Shown: positions 12,368 through 24,960, counted from the first letter of the stretch. The stretch: DNA of 60,000 nucleotides from Adiantum capillus-veneris (GCA_014529385.2 CM043968.1:126549018-126609017); one strand, 5' to 3'. Numbers and translations are program-made. Notes: a model not told the origin generated them from the letters alone.

Positions 12368-13041
12368 ATGTCTGACGGTTTCAGTCAGATTATCACTAAG
12401 AAGCTTGATAAAAATAACTACCCTGCATGAAAGTTCAGAATAACAAATTTCCTAAAAGTAAAAGGTTATTGGGACTATGTAGAAGGAGACAATGAAAAGG
12501 AACCAGAGATTCCCGAGGCAAATGCTACAGCAGAACAAAGAAAAGCTTTGAGGGACTGGCAACAAGGCCAGAGCAAAGTGATGTATTGGCTTTCTATGAG
12601 CATCAGAGATGGCATGATGGGCTATCTACAGGATGCTGAAACCCCCGCCATTGCATGGAAAAACTTAGGCAGAGTGTTCGAGGTGAGCACCAAACCCAGG
12701 AAGCTTCAACTAAAGTCGGAGCTAAATCAGGTTAAGAGGAACAACCTCTCTATTAATGGTTATGCCTTGAAGATCAAGAGTATCATTGAGGCTCTTGGAT
12801 CTATTAAAGTCTCAGTGGAAGACGATGACATTGTCCGTGCATCCTTGGATGGTCTAGGAGATGAGTATATACATTTCAGGTCTTCCATGAATACAAGAGA
12901 CGACATCCCTGTGTTCCAAGATTTGATTTCTGTGCTTATTCTTGAGGAGAAGAACCTTGTTCTTGTTGACACATCTTCTTCTCGTAGCAGAAATAGGTAT
13001 GAACAGGCCTTCTATTCTAACTCCAACAGAGGTAGAGGTCG
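12368..13041 (+). pseudogene. Copia A gag, 5' part (disrupted)
   Basis: The ATG at 12368 opens a frame with the Copia gag N-terminus (K-L-D-K-N-N-Y). A TGA near 12427 stands where the conserved Trp of this gag family is expected. The frame then continues through the UBN2-type gag domain to the insertion point of Copia B. The 3' part, with the zinc knuckle, resumes after 18586. Gag builds the virus-like particle that packages the element RNA. It is inactive because of the nonsense codon and the 5.5-kb insertion. Confidence 0.85.
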
Positions 13042-13046
13042 TGGTC

Positions 13047-13734
13047 TGTTCAGTATGGAGCCTGATTTACCCTTGTAATTTTCTGTGGTAAAAGCGCACA
13101 TTTGTAAGGCCCCCATTATGAGGAGAAGCCATCGTGCGTGAAGGAAAATCACTCACCGGAAACCAAAATTTTCACGGACAAGAATCAGGGGCAACTTTAA
13201 AGGCCTCGGGGGCGGAGGCCCCCGAGACTTTTTTTCGCCGGAATATTCCTTTTCGCAGGAATATTATGGCCGGACGGCGGTCGGAAAACAACCGGTCGGT
13301 TGACCGGTGGCCGGTAGTCAATGGCCAATGGCCGGTGGTCGGAAGTCAATGGCCGGTGGCCGGTGGTCGGAAGTCAATGGCCGGTGGCCGGTGGCCGAAT
13401 TCAAAAGCGGACTTGTCTTCTCAAAGGCGGCCACACATGGGCGGATTGGAGGGTCTGATTTGGACTTATTCGCACAAGGGCGGCTACACATGGCTGTCTC
13501 TCATAAGAGAGGGCAGCCCTTTTGGCCTATAAAAGGAGGCCATTTCTACACACATTTCATAGTGTGAAGTTGATGCAACAAGGTGAGTGTGAGGTGGTGA
13601 GAGTGAAGCAAGGCGGGAGCTCCATTAAGGGTATAATCCCTTTGTAAATTACTTCTTGTTTTGAAGTACTAAAGCCATTGAGTGGCTACTTTCCCGTGGA
13701 CGTAGCCCAAATTGGGTGAACCACGTATATCGTG

Positions 13735-13779
<45 letters not shown>

Positions 13780-13863
13780 CTATAATCGCGTGTATGTAAA
13801 TCTGTCTCTCTCCATTAAGTAATCTACTCAATTATCTATTTAGCTACGTCTTATTTCCTAACA
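13047..13863 (+). repeat. Copia B 5' LTR
   Basis: 817 bp. It contains a perfect GC-rich hairpin near 13204-13225, tandem GGCCGGTGG-rich units at about 13300-13397, a TATA box (CCTATAAAAGG) near 13529 that probably drives the element, and a (CT)n tract at about 13740-13776. It ends CCTAACA. Confidence 0.97.
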
Positions 13864-13865
13864 AC

Positions 13866-13877
13866 TGGTATCAGAGC
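13866..13877 (+). other. Copia B primer-binding site
   Basis: TGGTATCAGAGC lies two bases after the 5' LTR. It is complementary to initiator tRNA-Met. Confidence 0.95.
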
Positions 13878-13936
13878 AAGGTTTGCTCGTAGCTAAATTA
13901 TCTAAAGGAAAGGATTCCTTGAATTGAGTGGGAGTT

Positions 13937-14779
13937 ATGGCGGAGGAAGGGAAGCTCAAGATTGAGAAGTTCAACGGCAAAAACTACCAACATTGGAAGA
14001 TGCAGATTGAAGACTATCTCTACCAGAAGGACCTCTATTTGCCACTAGGCGGTCTTGCGAAGAAGCCCGCAACAATGGCAGATGAAGCATGGATTGTCCT
14101 TGATCGAAAGGCACTGGGAACAATCTGGTTAAGCTTGGCGTCAACAGTGGCCTTCAATGTTTCGGAGATGAAGACCACGGAGGACTTGATGAAGTCACTT
14201 GACGACTTCTACGAGAAACCATCGGCATCCAATAAGGTATTTCTTATGAAGCGCTTGTTCAATCTAAAGATGGCAGAGAATGGTTCAGTTGCAGAACACC
14301 TAAATGACTTTAACACAAACATAAGTCAACTTCGATCACTGAAAATCAATTTCGATGACGAAGTGCGAGCTCTCCTTATACTATCATCTCTACCGGATAG
14401 TTGGGACAGCCTTGTGATGGCTGTAAGTAATTCTATCTCTGGCACAAATACTCTTAAGTTTGATGATGTTGTGGGTGTTCTTCTAAGCGAGGAAATGCGA
14501 AGGAGAAGCACAGGAGAATCATCAAGTGCTGCACTATCAGTGGAAACAAGAGGAAGGCCTAAGGAGAGGTTCAAAAACCAAAAGGGTCGTGATCGCTCAA
14601 GACGGAGCAAATCACGAACAAAGTCAGTTCTTGAATGTTGGAACTGCGGCAAGAAGGGCCACGTCAAGAAGGATTGCTGGTCCAAGAAGAAGAAGGAGAC
14701 AGAGTCTCAAGACAACAAGCCAACATCGGAGGCCAATGTGGCAGGTAAAGTAAATTCTCTCATTAGACAATGTGTCTAA
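13937..14779 (+). pseudogene. Copia B gag
   Basis: Starts at the ATG at 13937 (M-A-E-E-G-K-L) and encodes about 280 residues. It has the Copia gag motif N-G-K-N-Y-x-x-W, then a UBN2-type helical domain, a basic Arg/Lys-rich stretch, and a CCHC zinc knuckle (C-W-N-C-G-K-K-G-H-V-K-K-D-C). It ends at a stop just where the protease begins in another frame. Most Copia families have gag and pol in one frame. The one-base shift near 14765 is therefore probably a mutation, although a programmed shift cannot be excluded. Confidence 0.9.
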
Positions 14780-17722
14780 TTCCTGGATAGTAGATTCTGG
14801 GGCTTCATTCCATGCGACACCACACAAGAAACATTTCCAAGACTACACCAAAGGTAATTTTGGGTATGTATACTTGGGAGATGATGAAGCTTGTGAGATT
14901 GTCGGCAAAGGTACAGTTTCTATCAAAACTGCTAACGGAAATGAATGGAAGCTTAAAGATGTTAGGCATGTTCCTTCTCTTCGCAAAAATTTGATCTCTA
15001 CAGGACAATTGGACGATGAAGGTCACAACATTGCATTCGGAAACAAACGGTGGAAGATCTCAAAGGGATCTTTGGTGGTTGCCAAGGGTGAAAAAGTCAG
15101 TACACTTTACTTGTGTGCTGTTAGCACGCAACCTTCAGCTTGTGCAGCAACTACAGAAGTTGACAGTGCGGTGTGGCACTACCGACTTGGGCATATGAGT
15201 GAAGATTGTGTTTATGGTAAACAAAAGAGGGTAAAATTTCAAAAATCAGGAAATGAAAGAAAAAATAAAAAACTTGAGTTGGTTCATTCTGATGTTTGGG
15301 GTCCTGCAAGTACACCATCACTTGGTGGCTCATTGTACTATGTAACATTCATAGACGATGCGACTAGAAAAACATGGGTTTATGTCATGAAGAATAAATC
15401 CGATGTATTTTCCATATTTCAAAGGTGGAAAGCCTTTGTGGAGAATTAAACAGGTACCAAGGTTAAATGCCTCAGATCCGACAATGGAGGCGAATATTGC
15501 AGCCAAGCTTTTGTGCTAGCAATGGCATTCGGAGGCAAAGGACAACCCCAAGGACACCTCAACAAAATGGGATTTCAGAAAGGATGAACAAGACAATCAT
15601 GGAACGAGCACGAAGCATGCGGCTACATGCAGGCCTAACGCTTGAGCTTTGGGCGGAAGCTGTAAGTACGTCTGTGTACTTAATCAATCGGTCACCCTCA
15701 AAGGCATTGGATGGGGGAGTTCCAGAAGAGGCATGGACAGGTAAACCGGTGAATTATGCATTTCTCAAAGTGTTTGGGTGTGAGTCTTTCATGCACATAG
15801 ATAGAAGCCTAAGATCAAAGTTAGATGCAAAGTCCAAAAAGTGTTTCTTCATTGGCTATGGAGAAGGAGACTTTGGGTATCGCCTATGGAATCCTGAAGA
15901 TGGTAAAATCTTAAGGAGTAGGGATATAATTTTTAATGAACAAAATATCTACAAAGATTACTTGGAAAGAAAACAAACAAAAGAAACAGGTGATGAGTAC
16001 ATGGAGCTTGAGGACGGTGAAGACTCAAGGACTGAAAACGGTGACAATGTGCAACAACGTCAACCAAATGAGGAGCCTCAACCTATTCCCCGAAGATCTA
16101 CAAGAGCAAGTAGACCTCCAGAAAGGTTTGTTCCTTCCTTCAACCATCTCTTGATCTCAGATTCTGGAGAGCCGGAATCATATGAAGAAGCTATGCAACA
16201 TGAATCCAAAGAAGAATGGACGAAGAGCATGCAAGAGGAGATGGACTCACTACATCGCAACAAAACATGGGAGTTGGTTGAGTTGCCTAAAGGTAAGAGG
16301 GCACTTCAAAACAAATGGGTGTACAAGATAAAGGAAGAAGAAGGTGGGAAGAAAAGGTACAAATCTAGGCTTGTGGTAAAAGGTTTTTCTCAAAAGAAAG
16401 GTATTGACTTCAATGAAATATTTTCTCCTGTTGTAAAAATGAACTCAATTAGGCTTGTCTTAAGCCTTGTGGCTGCTCATGATCTAAATCTCGAGCAAAT
16501 GGATGTAAATACGGCATTCCCTCACGGTGACTTAGAGGAGGAAATCTACATGCTTCAACCAAAGGGGTATGAAGTAAAAGGTAAGGAGAAAATGGTTTGC
16601 AGATTAAAGAAGAGCTTGTATGGTTTAAAGCAAGCATCAAGACAATGGTACTTGAAGTTTGATCGATGGATGTTGGATCATGGATTCACAAGATGCAACT
16701 CGGATCACTGCGTCTACACGAAGAATTTGGGAGATGGGAAATTCATCATCCTAATGTTGTATGTTGATGACATGTTGATTGCAAGTGCTAACATGCAGGA
16801 CATCAAAGACCTAAAAGAGGAGCTGTCCAAATCTTTTTCAATGAAAGATTTAGGTGCTGCAAAGAGGATACTTGGTATGAAAATATCAAGGGACAGGACG
16901 AAGAAGACAATAAAGCTATCTCAAGAAGATTACATCAAGAAGGTACTATAAAGGTTTGCAATGCAAAATGCAAAACCAGTTTCTACACCTTTGGCTAGTC
17001 ATTTTAAACTAACGAAGGATATGTGTCCAAAGACACAAGAGGAGATAGCCTATATGTCTAAAGTTCCATATGCTGCAGCGGTAGGTTCTCTAATGTATGC
17101 TATGGTCTGGACAAGGCCAGACATTGCACATGCAGTGGGAGTTGTGAGTAGGTTCATGGACAACCCAGGTAAAGAGCATTGGCAAGCTGTGAAGTGGATA
17201 CTTAGGTATCTAAAAGGGACAACAACAAATGCTTTGTATTTTGGAGGAACTGATATTTTTCTAGAAGGGTATGCTGATGCAGATATGGCAGGTGACAAAG
17301 ATACTCGAAGGAGCACTACTGGCTATGTGTTCACGGTTGGAGGCACAGCAGTAAGCTGGGCTTCAAAGCTACAGAAAGTGGTTTCACTTTCTACCACGGA
17401 AGCAGAGTATGTAGCAATGATGGAGGCAAGCAAAGAAATTCTGTGGCTTCACAGATTCTTAGAAGAGCTTGGATTCAAACAAGACAATTGTGTCTTGTAC
17501 AGTGATAGCCAAAGCGCTATCCATCTTGCGAAGAACTCAGCCTTTCATTCAAGGACAAAGCACATTGGGGTGAGATATCACTTCATACGCACTCTTTTGG
17601 AAGAGGGACAACTAAAGCTAGGAAAGGTGCATACAAGTGAAAATCCTGCAGACATGTTTACAAAGGTGGTCAACAAGGAGAAGTTGAGCTTTTGCTCATC
17701 TTCAATCGGCATTCAAGGATAA
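14772..17722 (+). pseudogene. Copia B pol: protease, integrase, RT, RNase H (disrupted)
   Basis: The protease begins with W-I-V-D-S-G-A-S. The integrase zinc-binding region has lost an internal segment: L-G-H-M-S-E is joined straight to D-C-V-Y-G-K near 15200. The integrase core continues until a TAA at 15447-15449, then a frameshift near 15520. The reverse transcriptase is well preserved, with an intact Y-V-D-D motif near 16758. A TAA at 16949-16951 (where Glu is expected) precedes the conserved C-terminal RT and RNase H part, which includes S-T-T-E-A-E-Y. At least five lesions break the polyprotein. Confidence 0.92.
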
Positions 17723-17782
17723 AAAGCCAGAATGGAAAGCAGTCACAGGTTTGGTTTGGAGATCAGTCTCCAAGTGGGAGAT

Positions 17783-18459
17783 TGTTAAGTATGGAGCCTG
17801 ATTTACCCTTGTAATTTTCTGTGGTAAAAGCGCACATTTGTAAGGCCCCCATTATGAGGAGAAGCCATCGTGCGTGAAGGAAAATCACTCACCGGAAACC
17901 AAAATTTTCACGGACAAGAATCAGGGGCAACTTTAAAGGCTCGCCCCCGAGACTTTTTTTCGCCGGAATATTCCTTTTCGCAGGAATATTATGGCCGGAC
18001 GGCGGTCGGAAAACAACCGGTCGGTTGACCGGTGGCCGGTAGTCAATGGCCAATGGCCGGTGGTCGGAAGTCAATGGCCGGTGGCCGGTGGTCGGAAGTC
18101 AATGGCCGGTGGCCGGTGGCCGAATTCAAAAGCGGACTTGTCTTCTCAAAGGCGGCCACACATGGGCGGATTGGAGGGTCTGATTTGGACTTATTCGCAC
18201 AAGGGCGGCTACACATGGCTGTCTCTCATAAGAGAGGGCAGCCCTTTTGGCCTATAAAAGGAGGCCATTTCTACACACATTTCATAGTGTGAAGTTGATG
18301 CAACAAGGTGAGTGTGAGGTGGTGAGAGTGAAGCAAGGCGGGAGCTCCATTAAGGGTATAATCCCTTTGTAAATTACTTCTTGTTTTGAAGTACTAAAGC
18401 CATTGAGTGGCTACTTTCCCGTGGACGTAGCCCAAATTGGGTGAACCACGTATATCGTG

Positions 18460-18496
<37 letters not shown>

Positions 18497-18580
18497 CTAT
18501 AATCGCGTGTATGTAAATCTGTCTCTCTCCATTAAGTAATCTACTCAATTATCTATTTAGCTACGTCTTATTTCCTAACA
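17783..18580 (+). repeat. Copia B 3' LTR
   Basis: 798 bp, preceded by a purine-rich AAGTGGGAGA tract. It is almost identical to the 5' LTR apart from the hairpin deletion (here CTCGCCCCCGAG remains), a shorter CT tract and one base near the start. It ends at 18580 directly before the TGGTC duplication. Confidence 0.97.
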
Positions 18581-18585
18581 TGGTC

Positions 18586-21500
18586 AAGGCCCAAGTGGTT
18601 GCAGGGGCCAATTTTGAGAAGGTCAATCAAATCAAAACAATACAGGTGGCAGGGGAAACCAGTCTCAAGGCAGGGGAGTCAAAGAGGTCATGGTGCAAGA
18701 TCAAGCAGGCAGCAACATATTGCAGAAAGCAAAGAATGTTAGACTTGTGGTGAAAAAGGTCACATGTCACGTGACTGTCCAAAGGGAAAAGCAAGTGGAA
18801 AGAGAGAACAGGGCAACTATGCATCTACTAGCAGAGATGCAGATGACAGCAGAAGCGAGCGCATGTTTGTTATGCAGCATGTAATGAATACAATGACTGC
18901 AGAGAATTCCACCCAAGATGATGTTTGGTATGTGGATTCAGGTGCCTCTAATCACATGACGTCTCGTGGAGAGTGGTTTAGAGATATGCGCAAACCAGAT
19001 CAGTGTCAAGCTATGTGCAGACAGGAGATGACATAGCTCACCCCATTGCTCATGTAGGGGACATACCTCTAAATACAAAGAGTGGGAAGTCAAAGTACTT
19101 AGCAGATGTACTTCATGTCCCAAACATTACAAAGAATCTTGTTTTTGTTGTAAAAATGGTTGAGCAGGGTTTGCAGGTTCGCTTCAATCCAAATGGCTGT
19201 TATGTAGAAGATTTCCAGAATGGCTGTAAGCTGATCAAAGAGGGAAAATGTGTGGGCAGAATGTTTACGCTGAATGTAGACATGCCTGAGGTAAAAGCTG
19301 CATTATTTGTACAGGGCACAGGTGTTGTGGCTGATGTTGACATTTGGCACAAATGCATTGGCCATGTCAATGAGCAGAGATTGTGCAGCATGCAATCAAA
19401 ACAGATTGTAAAAGGTTTGCCCAAATTCAAGGTGGATGGTATGCATAAAGTGTGTGCAGCATGCCAATTTGGAAAACAGTCAAAGGGCTCATTTCCACAT
19501 GAGCGCAATGTATGTAAAAAGCCACTTGAGGTGGTGCACACAGATGTTTGGGGTCCAACCCATACTGCAAGTATACATGGTTGCAGGTATTATGTCTCTT
19601 TCATTGATGACCATACAAGGAAAGTATGGGTCTACTTCATGCGTAACAAAAGTGAAGTGTTTTGTCACTTTCAGGACTTCAAAGTCATGATTGAGAAGGA
19701 GACAGATATGCAAATCAAGACATTGAGTTCAGATGGAGGAGGAGAGTACTTCTCCAATGATTTTTCAGATTTTCTACTAATGCATGGTATACGCATGCAA
19801 TTTAGATGCACATATACTCCACAGCAGAATGGGGTCGCAGAAAGGAAAAACAGGCACATTCCAGAGGTTGCACGTGCATTGATGAATGAGAAGAACATGC
19901 CTCATCATTTCTGGGCTGAAGCTGTAAATACAGCAATGTACGTTATGAACAGGACACCTACAGCTGCGGTGCATGATGTAACACCTGAGGAAAAGTTTAC
20001 AGGTACAAAGCCTGATTTGGCACACTTGAAAGTGTTTGGCTGCATAGCTTACGTGCATGTACCACATGAGTTGCGTAGGAAATTGGATTCTAAAGCAGAG
20101 AAATGTATTCTTTTGGGATATTCCCTTGAACAAAAAGGGTACAGGTGCTACAATCCTACTACACGAGAATTACGAGTGAGAAGAGATGTAGTCTTTGATG
20201 AGATGAGCATTTGGTATAGTAATGCACATGGCACTATTGGGGCTGATGTAAAAGATGATGTGGTTGTACAAAATGTGAGGCCACAGTCACAGGTTTTGAG
20301 TGGACCACAAGAGTTCTCTTCTCGTGGCTCTGTTGACAAGCCATGGAATGGTAGACTACGTATGCAGGTTACTCCACCACCAGGTACAGGGAATGTATCA
20401 CAAAAAGAAAAGGAAAAGGTTGATGAACCTCCCTTTATGGTTGATGGATCATTAGTTTTTTCATGTGTAGACATGGATTTAGATGGTTCTGAACAAATTC
20501 TTGATGAGGAATTTGGAATTTCGGTTGTCAACACACCCGGTGTAAGGAAAATACAAGAAGATGCTAGAGGGCAAAGGAGCCCAGGACCGCGCAGATCTAA
20601 CAGAGTCAGAATTCCAGTTCAGAAATTGACTTATGATGGGTATCTAGCGCATCACCAAGCCTACATGGCTAAGGTGTAATAGGATGTGGAGCCCACATGT
20701 TTTGAGGATGCAGTTGGAAATGTGCATTGGGATGATGCAATGAATGAAGAGATAGCTGCATTGGAAGCAAATGACACATAGGAGTTGGTGCCATTGCCAA
20801 GTGGCAAGAAAGCTATTGGCTATAAATGGGTGTATAAAACCAAGCATAAGGTTGATGGTAACATTGAGCGTCACAAGGCAAGGCTGGTCGCAAAGGATTA
20901 TGCACAGACGTATGGCATAGACTATGAGGAGACCTTTGCTCTAGTGGAAAAGATGACGACTGTGAGAGCTGTCATAGCAGTGGCTACATCTAGAGGATGT
21001 ATTATGCATCAAATGGTTATAAAGAATTCTTTCTTGAATGGTGAGTTGCAAGAGGAAGTGTATATGGATCAGCCACCTGTTTATGTCGATCCAGGTTACC
21101 CAGATTATGTATGCAGGCTTCTCAAAGCTTTGTATGGTTTGAAGCAGGGCTTTAGAGCATGGTATGACAGGATTGCCAAGTATCTTGTCAGTATTGGTTT
21201 TAGAAGAGCTCATGTTGATCATTCACTCATGTACGTGAGAGTGATATGGGGATTGTGGTCATTACCATATATGTAGATGACCTTATTATTGTGCATGTGA
21301 AGGGTCTTCTCAAACAAGAGTTTGAAATGAAAGATTTGGGCAAGTTGCGCTACTTTCTTGGCATTGAGGTGATCGGACTCCAGAGGGTGTATGGCTGTCA
21401 CAGAGACATTATGCATTGCACATGTTGTCAAAGTATGGTATGGCTGATTGTAAGCCAATTTCTATTCCCTTGGATGTGAGTGCAGAGAAGGGTGATGTTG

Positions 21501-22177
21501 TTGAGGATGTCAAGATGTACAGGAAGATTGTGGGTAGTCTAATCTACTTAACTATCACGAGGCCAGAATTGAGCTACACAGTAGGCTTGGAGAGTCAGTT
21601 CATGCAGCTTCCGAGGAAGCCACATTTGGATGGAGTACGACGCACACTTTGGTATGTGCAAGGGAATCTTGACTACGCATTGTTCTATGCAGCAGATGCG
21701 CCATTAGCATTGTCTGGGTATACATATGCAGATTAGGCAGGTAGCATTGTTGATAGAAGATCTACAAGTGGCTTCATGTTCTCTTTTGGGAGTGTTGTTG
21801 TTACTTGGAGCAGCAAAAAGCAACCTACAATTGCTTTATCGAGCACAGAGGCCGAGTACAGAGGTGCAGCAGTTGCGGCATGCGAGGTAGCTTGGCTACG
21901 CACATTACTTGAGGACTTGGGAGTGTAGGTGGACCAGTAGATTGTCATCCATTGTGAAAACCTCAGCAGCATACAGTTGGCTAGGAATCCAGTGTTCCAT
22001 GCCAGGACCAAGCACATAGAGGTCCATTACCACTACGTTTGAGAGCGAGTGTTGGCGGGCGACATTGACTTGGTCTACGTCAGCACAGAGGAGCAGATAG
22101 CGGATATCTTTACCAAGGCCCTCGGAGCTGAGAAGCTTCGACGTTTCTGGACTATGCTTGGACTCTGCGACTTGTAG
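18586..22177 (+). pseudogene. Copia A gag 3' part and pol (decayed)
   Basis: A zinc-knuckle remnant (G-H-M-S-R-D-C-P-K-G) lies near 18755-18790. The protease block V-W-Y-V-D-S-G-A-S is at about 18922. The integrase runs from about 19340, with H..H and C-A-A-C zinc residues, D-V-W-G and T-P-Q-Q-N-G-V-A-E-R. It is open to 20679, the longest intact frame of the element. The reverse transcriptase (20680-21740) has several stops but retains Y-V-D-D near 21268. RNase H (to about 22175) keeps S-S-T-E-A-E-Y. Stops at 20677, 20779, 21274 and 21734, among others, make it non-functional. Confidence 0.9.
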
Positions 22178-22182
22178 AGCTC

Positions 22183-22191
22183 GAGGAGGAG
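22183..22191 (+). other. Copia A polypurine tract
   Basis: GAGGAGGAG lies immediately before the TG that starts the 3' LTR, as expected for plus-strand priming. Confidence 0.8.
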
Positions 22192-22515
22192 TGTTGAGAT
22201 GTCGAGCTCTACATCTTGAGCTGGCATCCACTACGGGTCTTGGCCGCTTACGGCATTTACTCACTGGCACGTTAGGTGATCGACACGGAGGATCTTCACC
22301 ACTTATTCTACAGCTGGACTACACTTATAGTGCCAGCCTAGTACGCTTCTAGTGAGTTCACAGTTAGTGACCGCATGTACATATGTGTTACTTTTCAATT
22401 TTAGCACTTAGTCATTTTGTACTCTCTTTTCTAAGCAAAGAAGAAGAAGAAGCTGTCCATCTCTGTGTGTTTTGTGCTTGTCTTGTGTAGCTCTCTTGCA
22501 TCCTCATTCTTTACA
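22192..22515 (+). repeat. Copia A 3' LTR
   Basis: 324 bp, the partner of 11824-12147. It ends TTTACA and is followed by the ATCTT target duplication. Confidence 0.95.
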
Positions 22516-22520
22516 ATCTT

Positions 22521-23105
22521 AATGTCAAGAAATGGGTTTCACAGTACCAAGCATCATTCCCACTCATTATATATCAAGCAAAGGAACTCTACCTGAGAAG
22601 AAATAGAAGCCAACAGTTGGACTTCCAAGACTTTCCTTTCATCATAGTTTAATACACTCCAATCTCAACCACTTAGGCACTAACCCTCAGTTACACATAG
22701 AGAATACAAAAGCACATACGAGCCAGCTAAGTGAAGGAGACCCTCACCTTTTATAATGTTGCTACGGAACATGCCAAAATTCCACAACCCACACTTAGAA
22801 TCCTGCAGATCATATACAGCCATGCATTCAGTGGAGGTAGATTTCCATGAATGGCCCATATGTCCCGCTAGCATCTCTCGTCTACAGATGTGATGATTCT
22901 CGATTTTGCCGGCAGAATTAGCTCGCTGCAGAGATTTACCTAATTCTCTTTACTGGATATGAGTATGCCCCAACTTAGTAATGCTCACCAAGTGAAAAAA
23001 TACCTTAAAAGGATTTTTTAAGCCTAGTCACACACAAAGTAGGTAATATTTCCGGCCAAGGGAAATTTAATTTCCCCATTTTAAGTCAATATTCCTTGGC
23101 ATTTT
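22521..23105. other. Non-coding flank, nothing recognised
   Basis: About 0.6 kb between Copia A and the GT microsatellite. It has no sustained open frame and no match to other parts of the window. Confidence 0.4.
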
Positions 23106-23425
<320 letters not shown>

Positions 23426-24457
23426 ATGCCATTATCAATATCTTTTGCAGCTTCTTCTCCTTCATATGTTGATAGAGCAGTCTCACACAGGGGAGGACAA
23501 GGTTTTTTGATTCAACAATTTTGTTTTCTTTATCTTAAACAAGTGCATCACATAGTCAAGAAGACGATGCGTATACTTCTTATGATTTCATATATTGATG
23601 GTAGTCTTGATTCACAAACTTCCATGGACATTTGAATGGAGGACCAATTCGCAATGTAGAGTGCATGAGGGCATTTGTGATGCCAAAATTTTCCAAGTCA
23701 CTAGCTTGTCCACTAACGTGTTGTATGCCAGTTCGCAAAAAATTCTTTTTCTTGTGTTCGGAGACATTTCGAAAGGGGTCCTCAAGACCTTCCATAATGG
23801 AATTCATATTCACATTAAAAGAAAAGAATGGAAATCCTTATAAAAAATCTCATTGGAAGAAGGAGCCAAAGCAAAGTAGTAGCACATTATATGAGGTATG
23901 CTAATAAGCGCAGCAAAAGCATCTACATTCCATTGAATTGATCACCCATTCAACAATCATTACAAAATTCATCCTTGCTTAGTCTAGGGGTCCAAATGTG
24001 TGAGAGAGGAAAAGAAAGAGCCACATAGATGCTTTCAATGAGGGAGTTGTCTAAAATCTCGCTAATGCTTAAAAACTTGAAAGTTTTGAATAGACTTATG
24101 AATGTCAATGGAGTGAACTTTCATGTTTCATGGAGGTCATACACATTTTGAAAAAGGGTGAATAATCAAAATCTCGCAAGATACTGCTCTGGAGATCTGA
24201 AGAAAAAGGGGCCCTGCCTTCATAGATGCCTCTTTGCAAGCATGCATGCAACAATCTTGTAGTTGGTGTTCTCTCTCTCTCTCTCGTGCGTTTTCTCTCA
24301 TTTTCTCTCCCTGTGTTCACAATTTGTCTCATAGTTCAATCCACCTTGGCTCTGCGACACAGGAAAACCGATGCCATCCCTACCTTGCTTCCTTGGGATT
24401 GGATTGAAAGAAGAACGGGGGACATGGAGAGCATGCACGTCCTCCTCTTTGATGTTG

Positions 24458-24462
<5 letters not shown>
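23426..24462. other. Unassigned interval
   Basis: No recognisable gene. Short open frames at 23580-23904 in both directions overlap one another and show no family signature. A CT-rich stretch lies at about 24267-24310. Confidence 0.35.

Positions 24463-24529
<67 letters not shown>
24463..24529. repeat. (CT)n microsatellite
   Basis: About 33 uninterrupted CT units. Confidence 0.97.
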
Positions 24530-24533
<4 letters not shown>

Positions 24534-24639
24534 CTACAAAGGCCTGCATCTTTCTGTCTTGCCTACCGTGAGTGCATAATAGTGCTGGAACGCCTAAATT
24601 AGGTGTTGAAGAGGCATGTGCCTTGGTCGATAATCTACA

Positions 24640-24766
24640 AATGAAGGCATGTTTAGAGTTGCTACATGTTGAGGGCTGTTGGAGAGTCGAGAGACGAGAG
24701 GATGAAGGCCTGTTTAGAGTTTCCACATGTTGAGGGCTGTTGGAGAGTGGAGAGACGAGAGGATGT
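24640..24766. repeat. Tandem duplication of about 63 bp
   Basis: Two adjacent copies of a unit containing GTTTAGAGTT..CACATGTTGAGGGCTGTTGGAG, separated by a few mismatches. It is a simple local duplication with no coding signal. Confidence 0.85.
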
Positions 24767-24960
24767 GCCTCGGTGGCGAAGCAATGGTGATGGCAACCAT
24801 AGGCCTTATGTAGGGACTTAAGGCAGGAGAGGGGGACCTTAGGCTGTTGGGGCACGAATCTCTCTCTCCTTGCTCCGTTGTACACGGGTTGAAATTCCCT
24901 CGTATTTACACTCCTTTTTGCCAAAAGACATTGCAAAAAAATTGAAAGAGGCTGGTCAAT

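Larger units (their letters stand above)
13047..18580 (+). mobile_element. Copia B LTR retrotransposon, nested in Copia A
   Basis: The element is bounded by near-identical LTRs (13047-13863, 817 bp; 17783-18580, 798 bp) and a perfect 5-bp target duplication, TGGTC (13042-13046 and 18581-18585). It interrupts the gag of Copia A. The LTRs differ by one substitution near the start (TGTTC versus TGTTA), an 11-bp deletion in a GC hairpin, and 8 bp of CT-repeat length. The insertion is therefore recent. Gene order is gag, protease, integrase, reverse transcriptase, RNase H. Confidence 0.97.
11824..22515 (+). mobile_element. Copia A LTR retrotransposon, interrupted by Copia B
   Basis: The element is bounded by two 324-bp direct LTRs (11824-12147 and 22192-22515) that begin TGTTGAG and end TTTACA. 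A perfect 5-bp target duplication, ATCTT, lies at 11819-11823 and 22516-22520. The order gag, protease, integrase, reverse transcriptase, RNase H identifies it as Copia. The two LTRs differ at about 21 of 324 positions by hand count, so the insertion is old. Without the nested 5.5-kb Copia B it would be about 5.15 kb, a normal Copia length. The coding region carries many stops and shifts. Confidence 0.95.

Noticed and set aside
13134-13567. Open frames of 132 and 86 codons repeated at 17991-18292
   Set aside because: They lie entirely in the Copia B LTRs and reflect GC-rich tandem units, not a gene.
24298-24936. 212-codon minus-strand open frame
   Set aside because: It spans the (CT)n microsatellite and a tandem duplication, with low-complexity composition and no recognisable domain.
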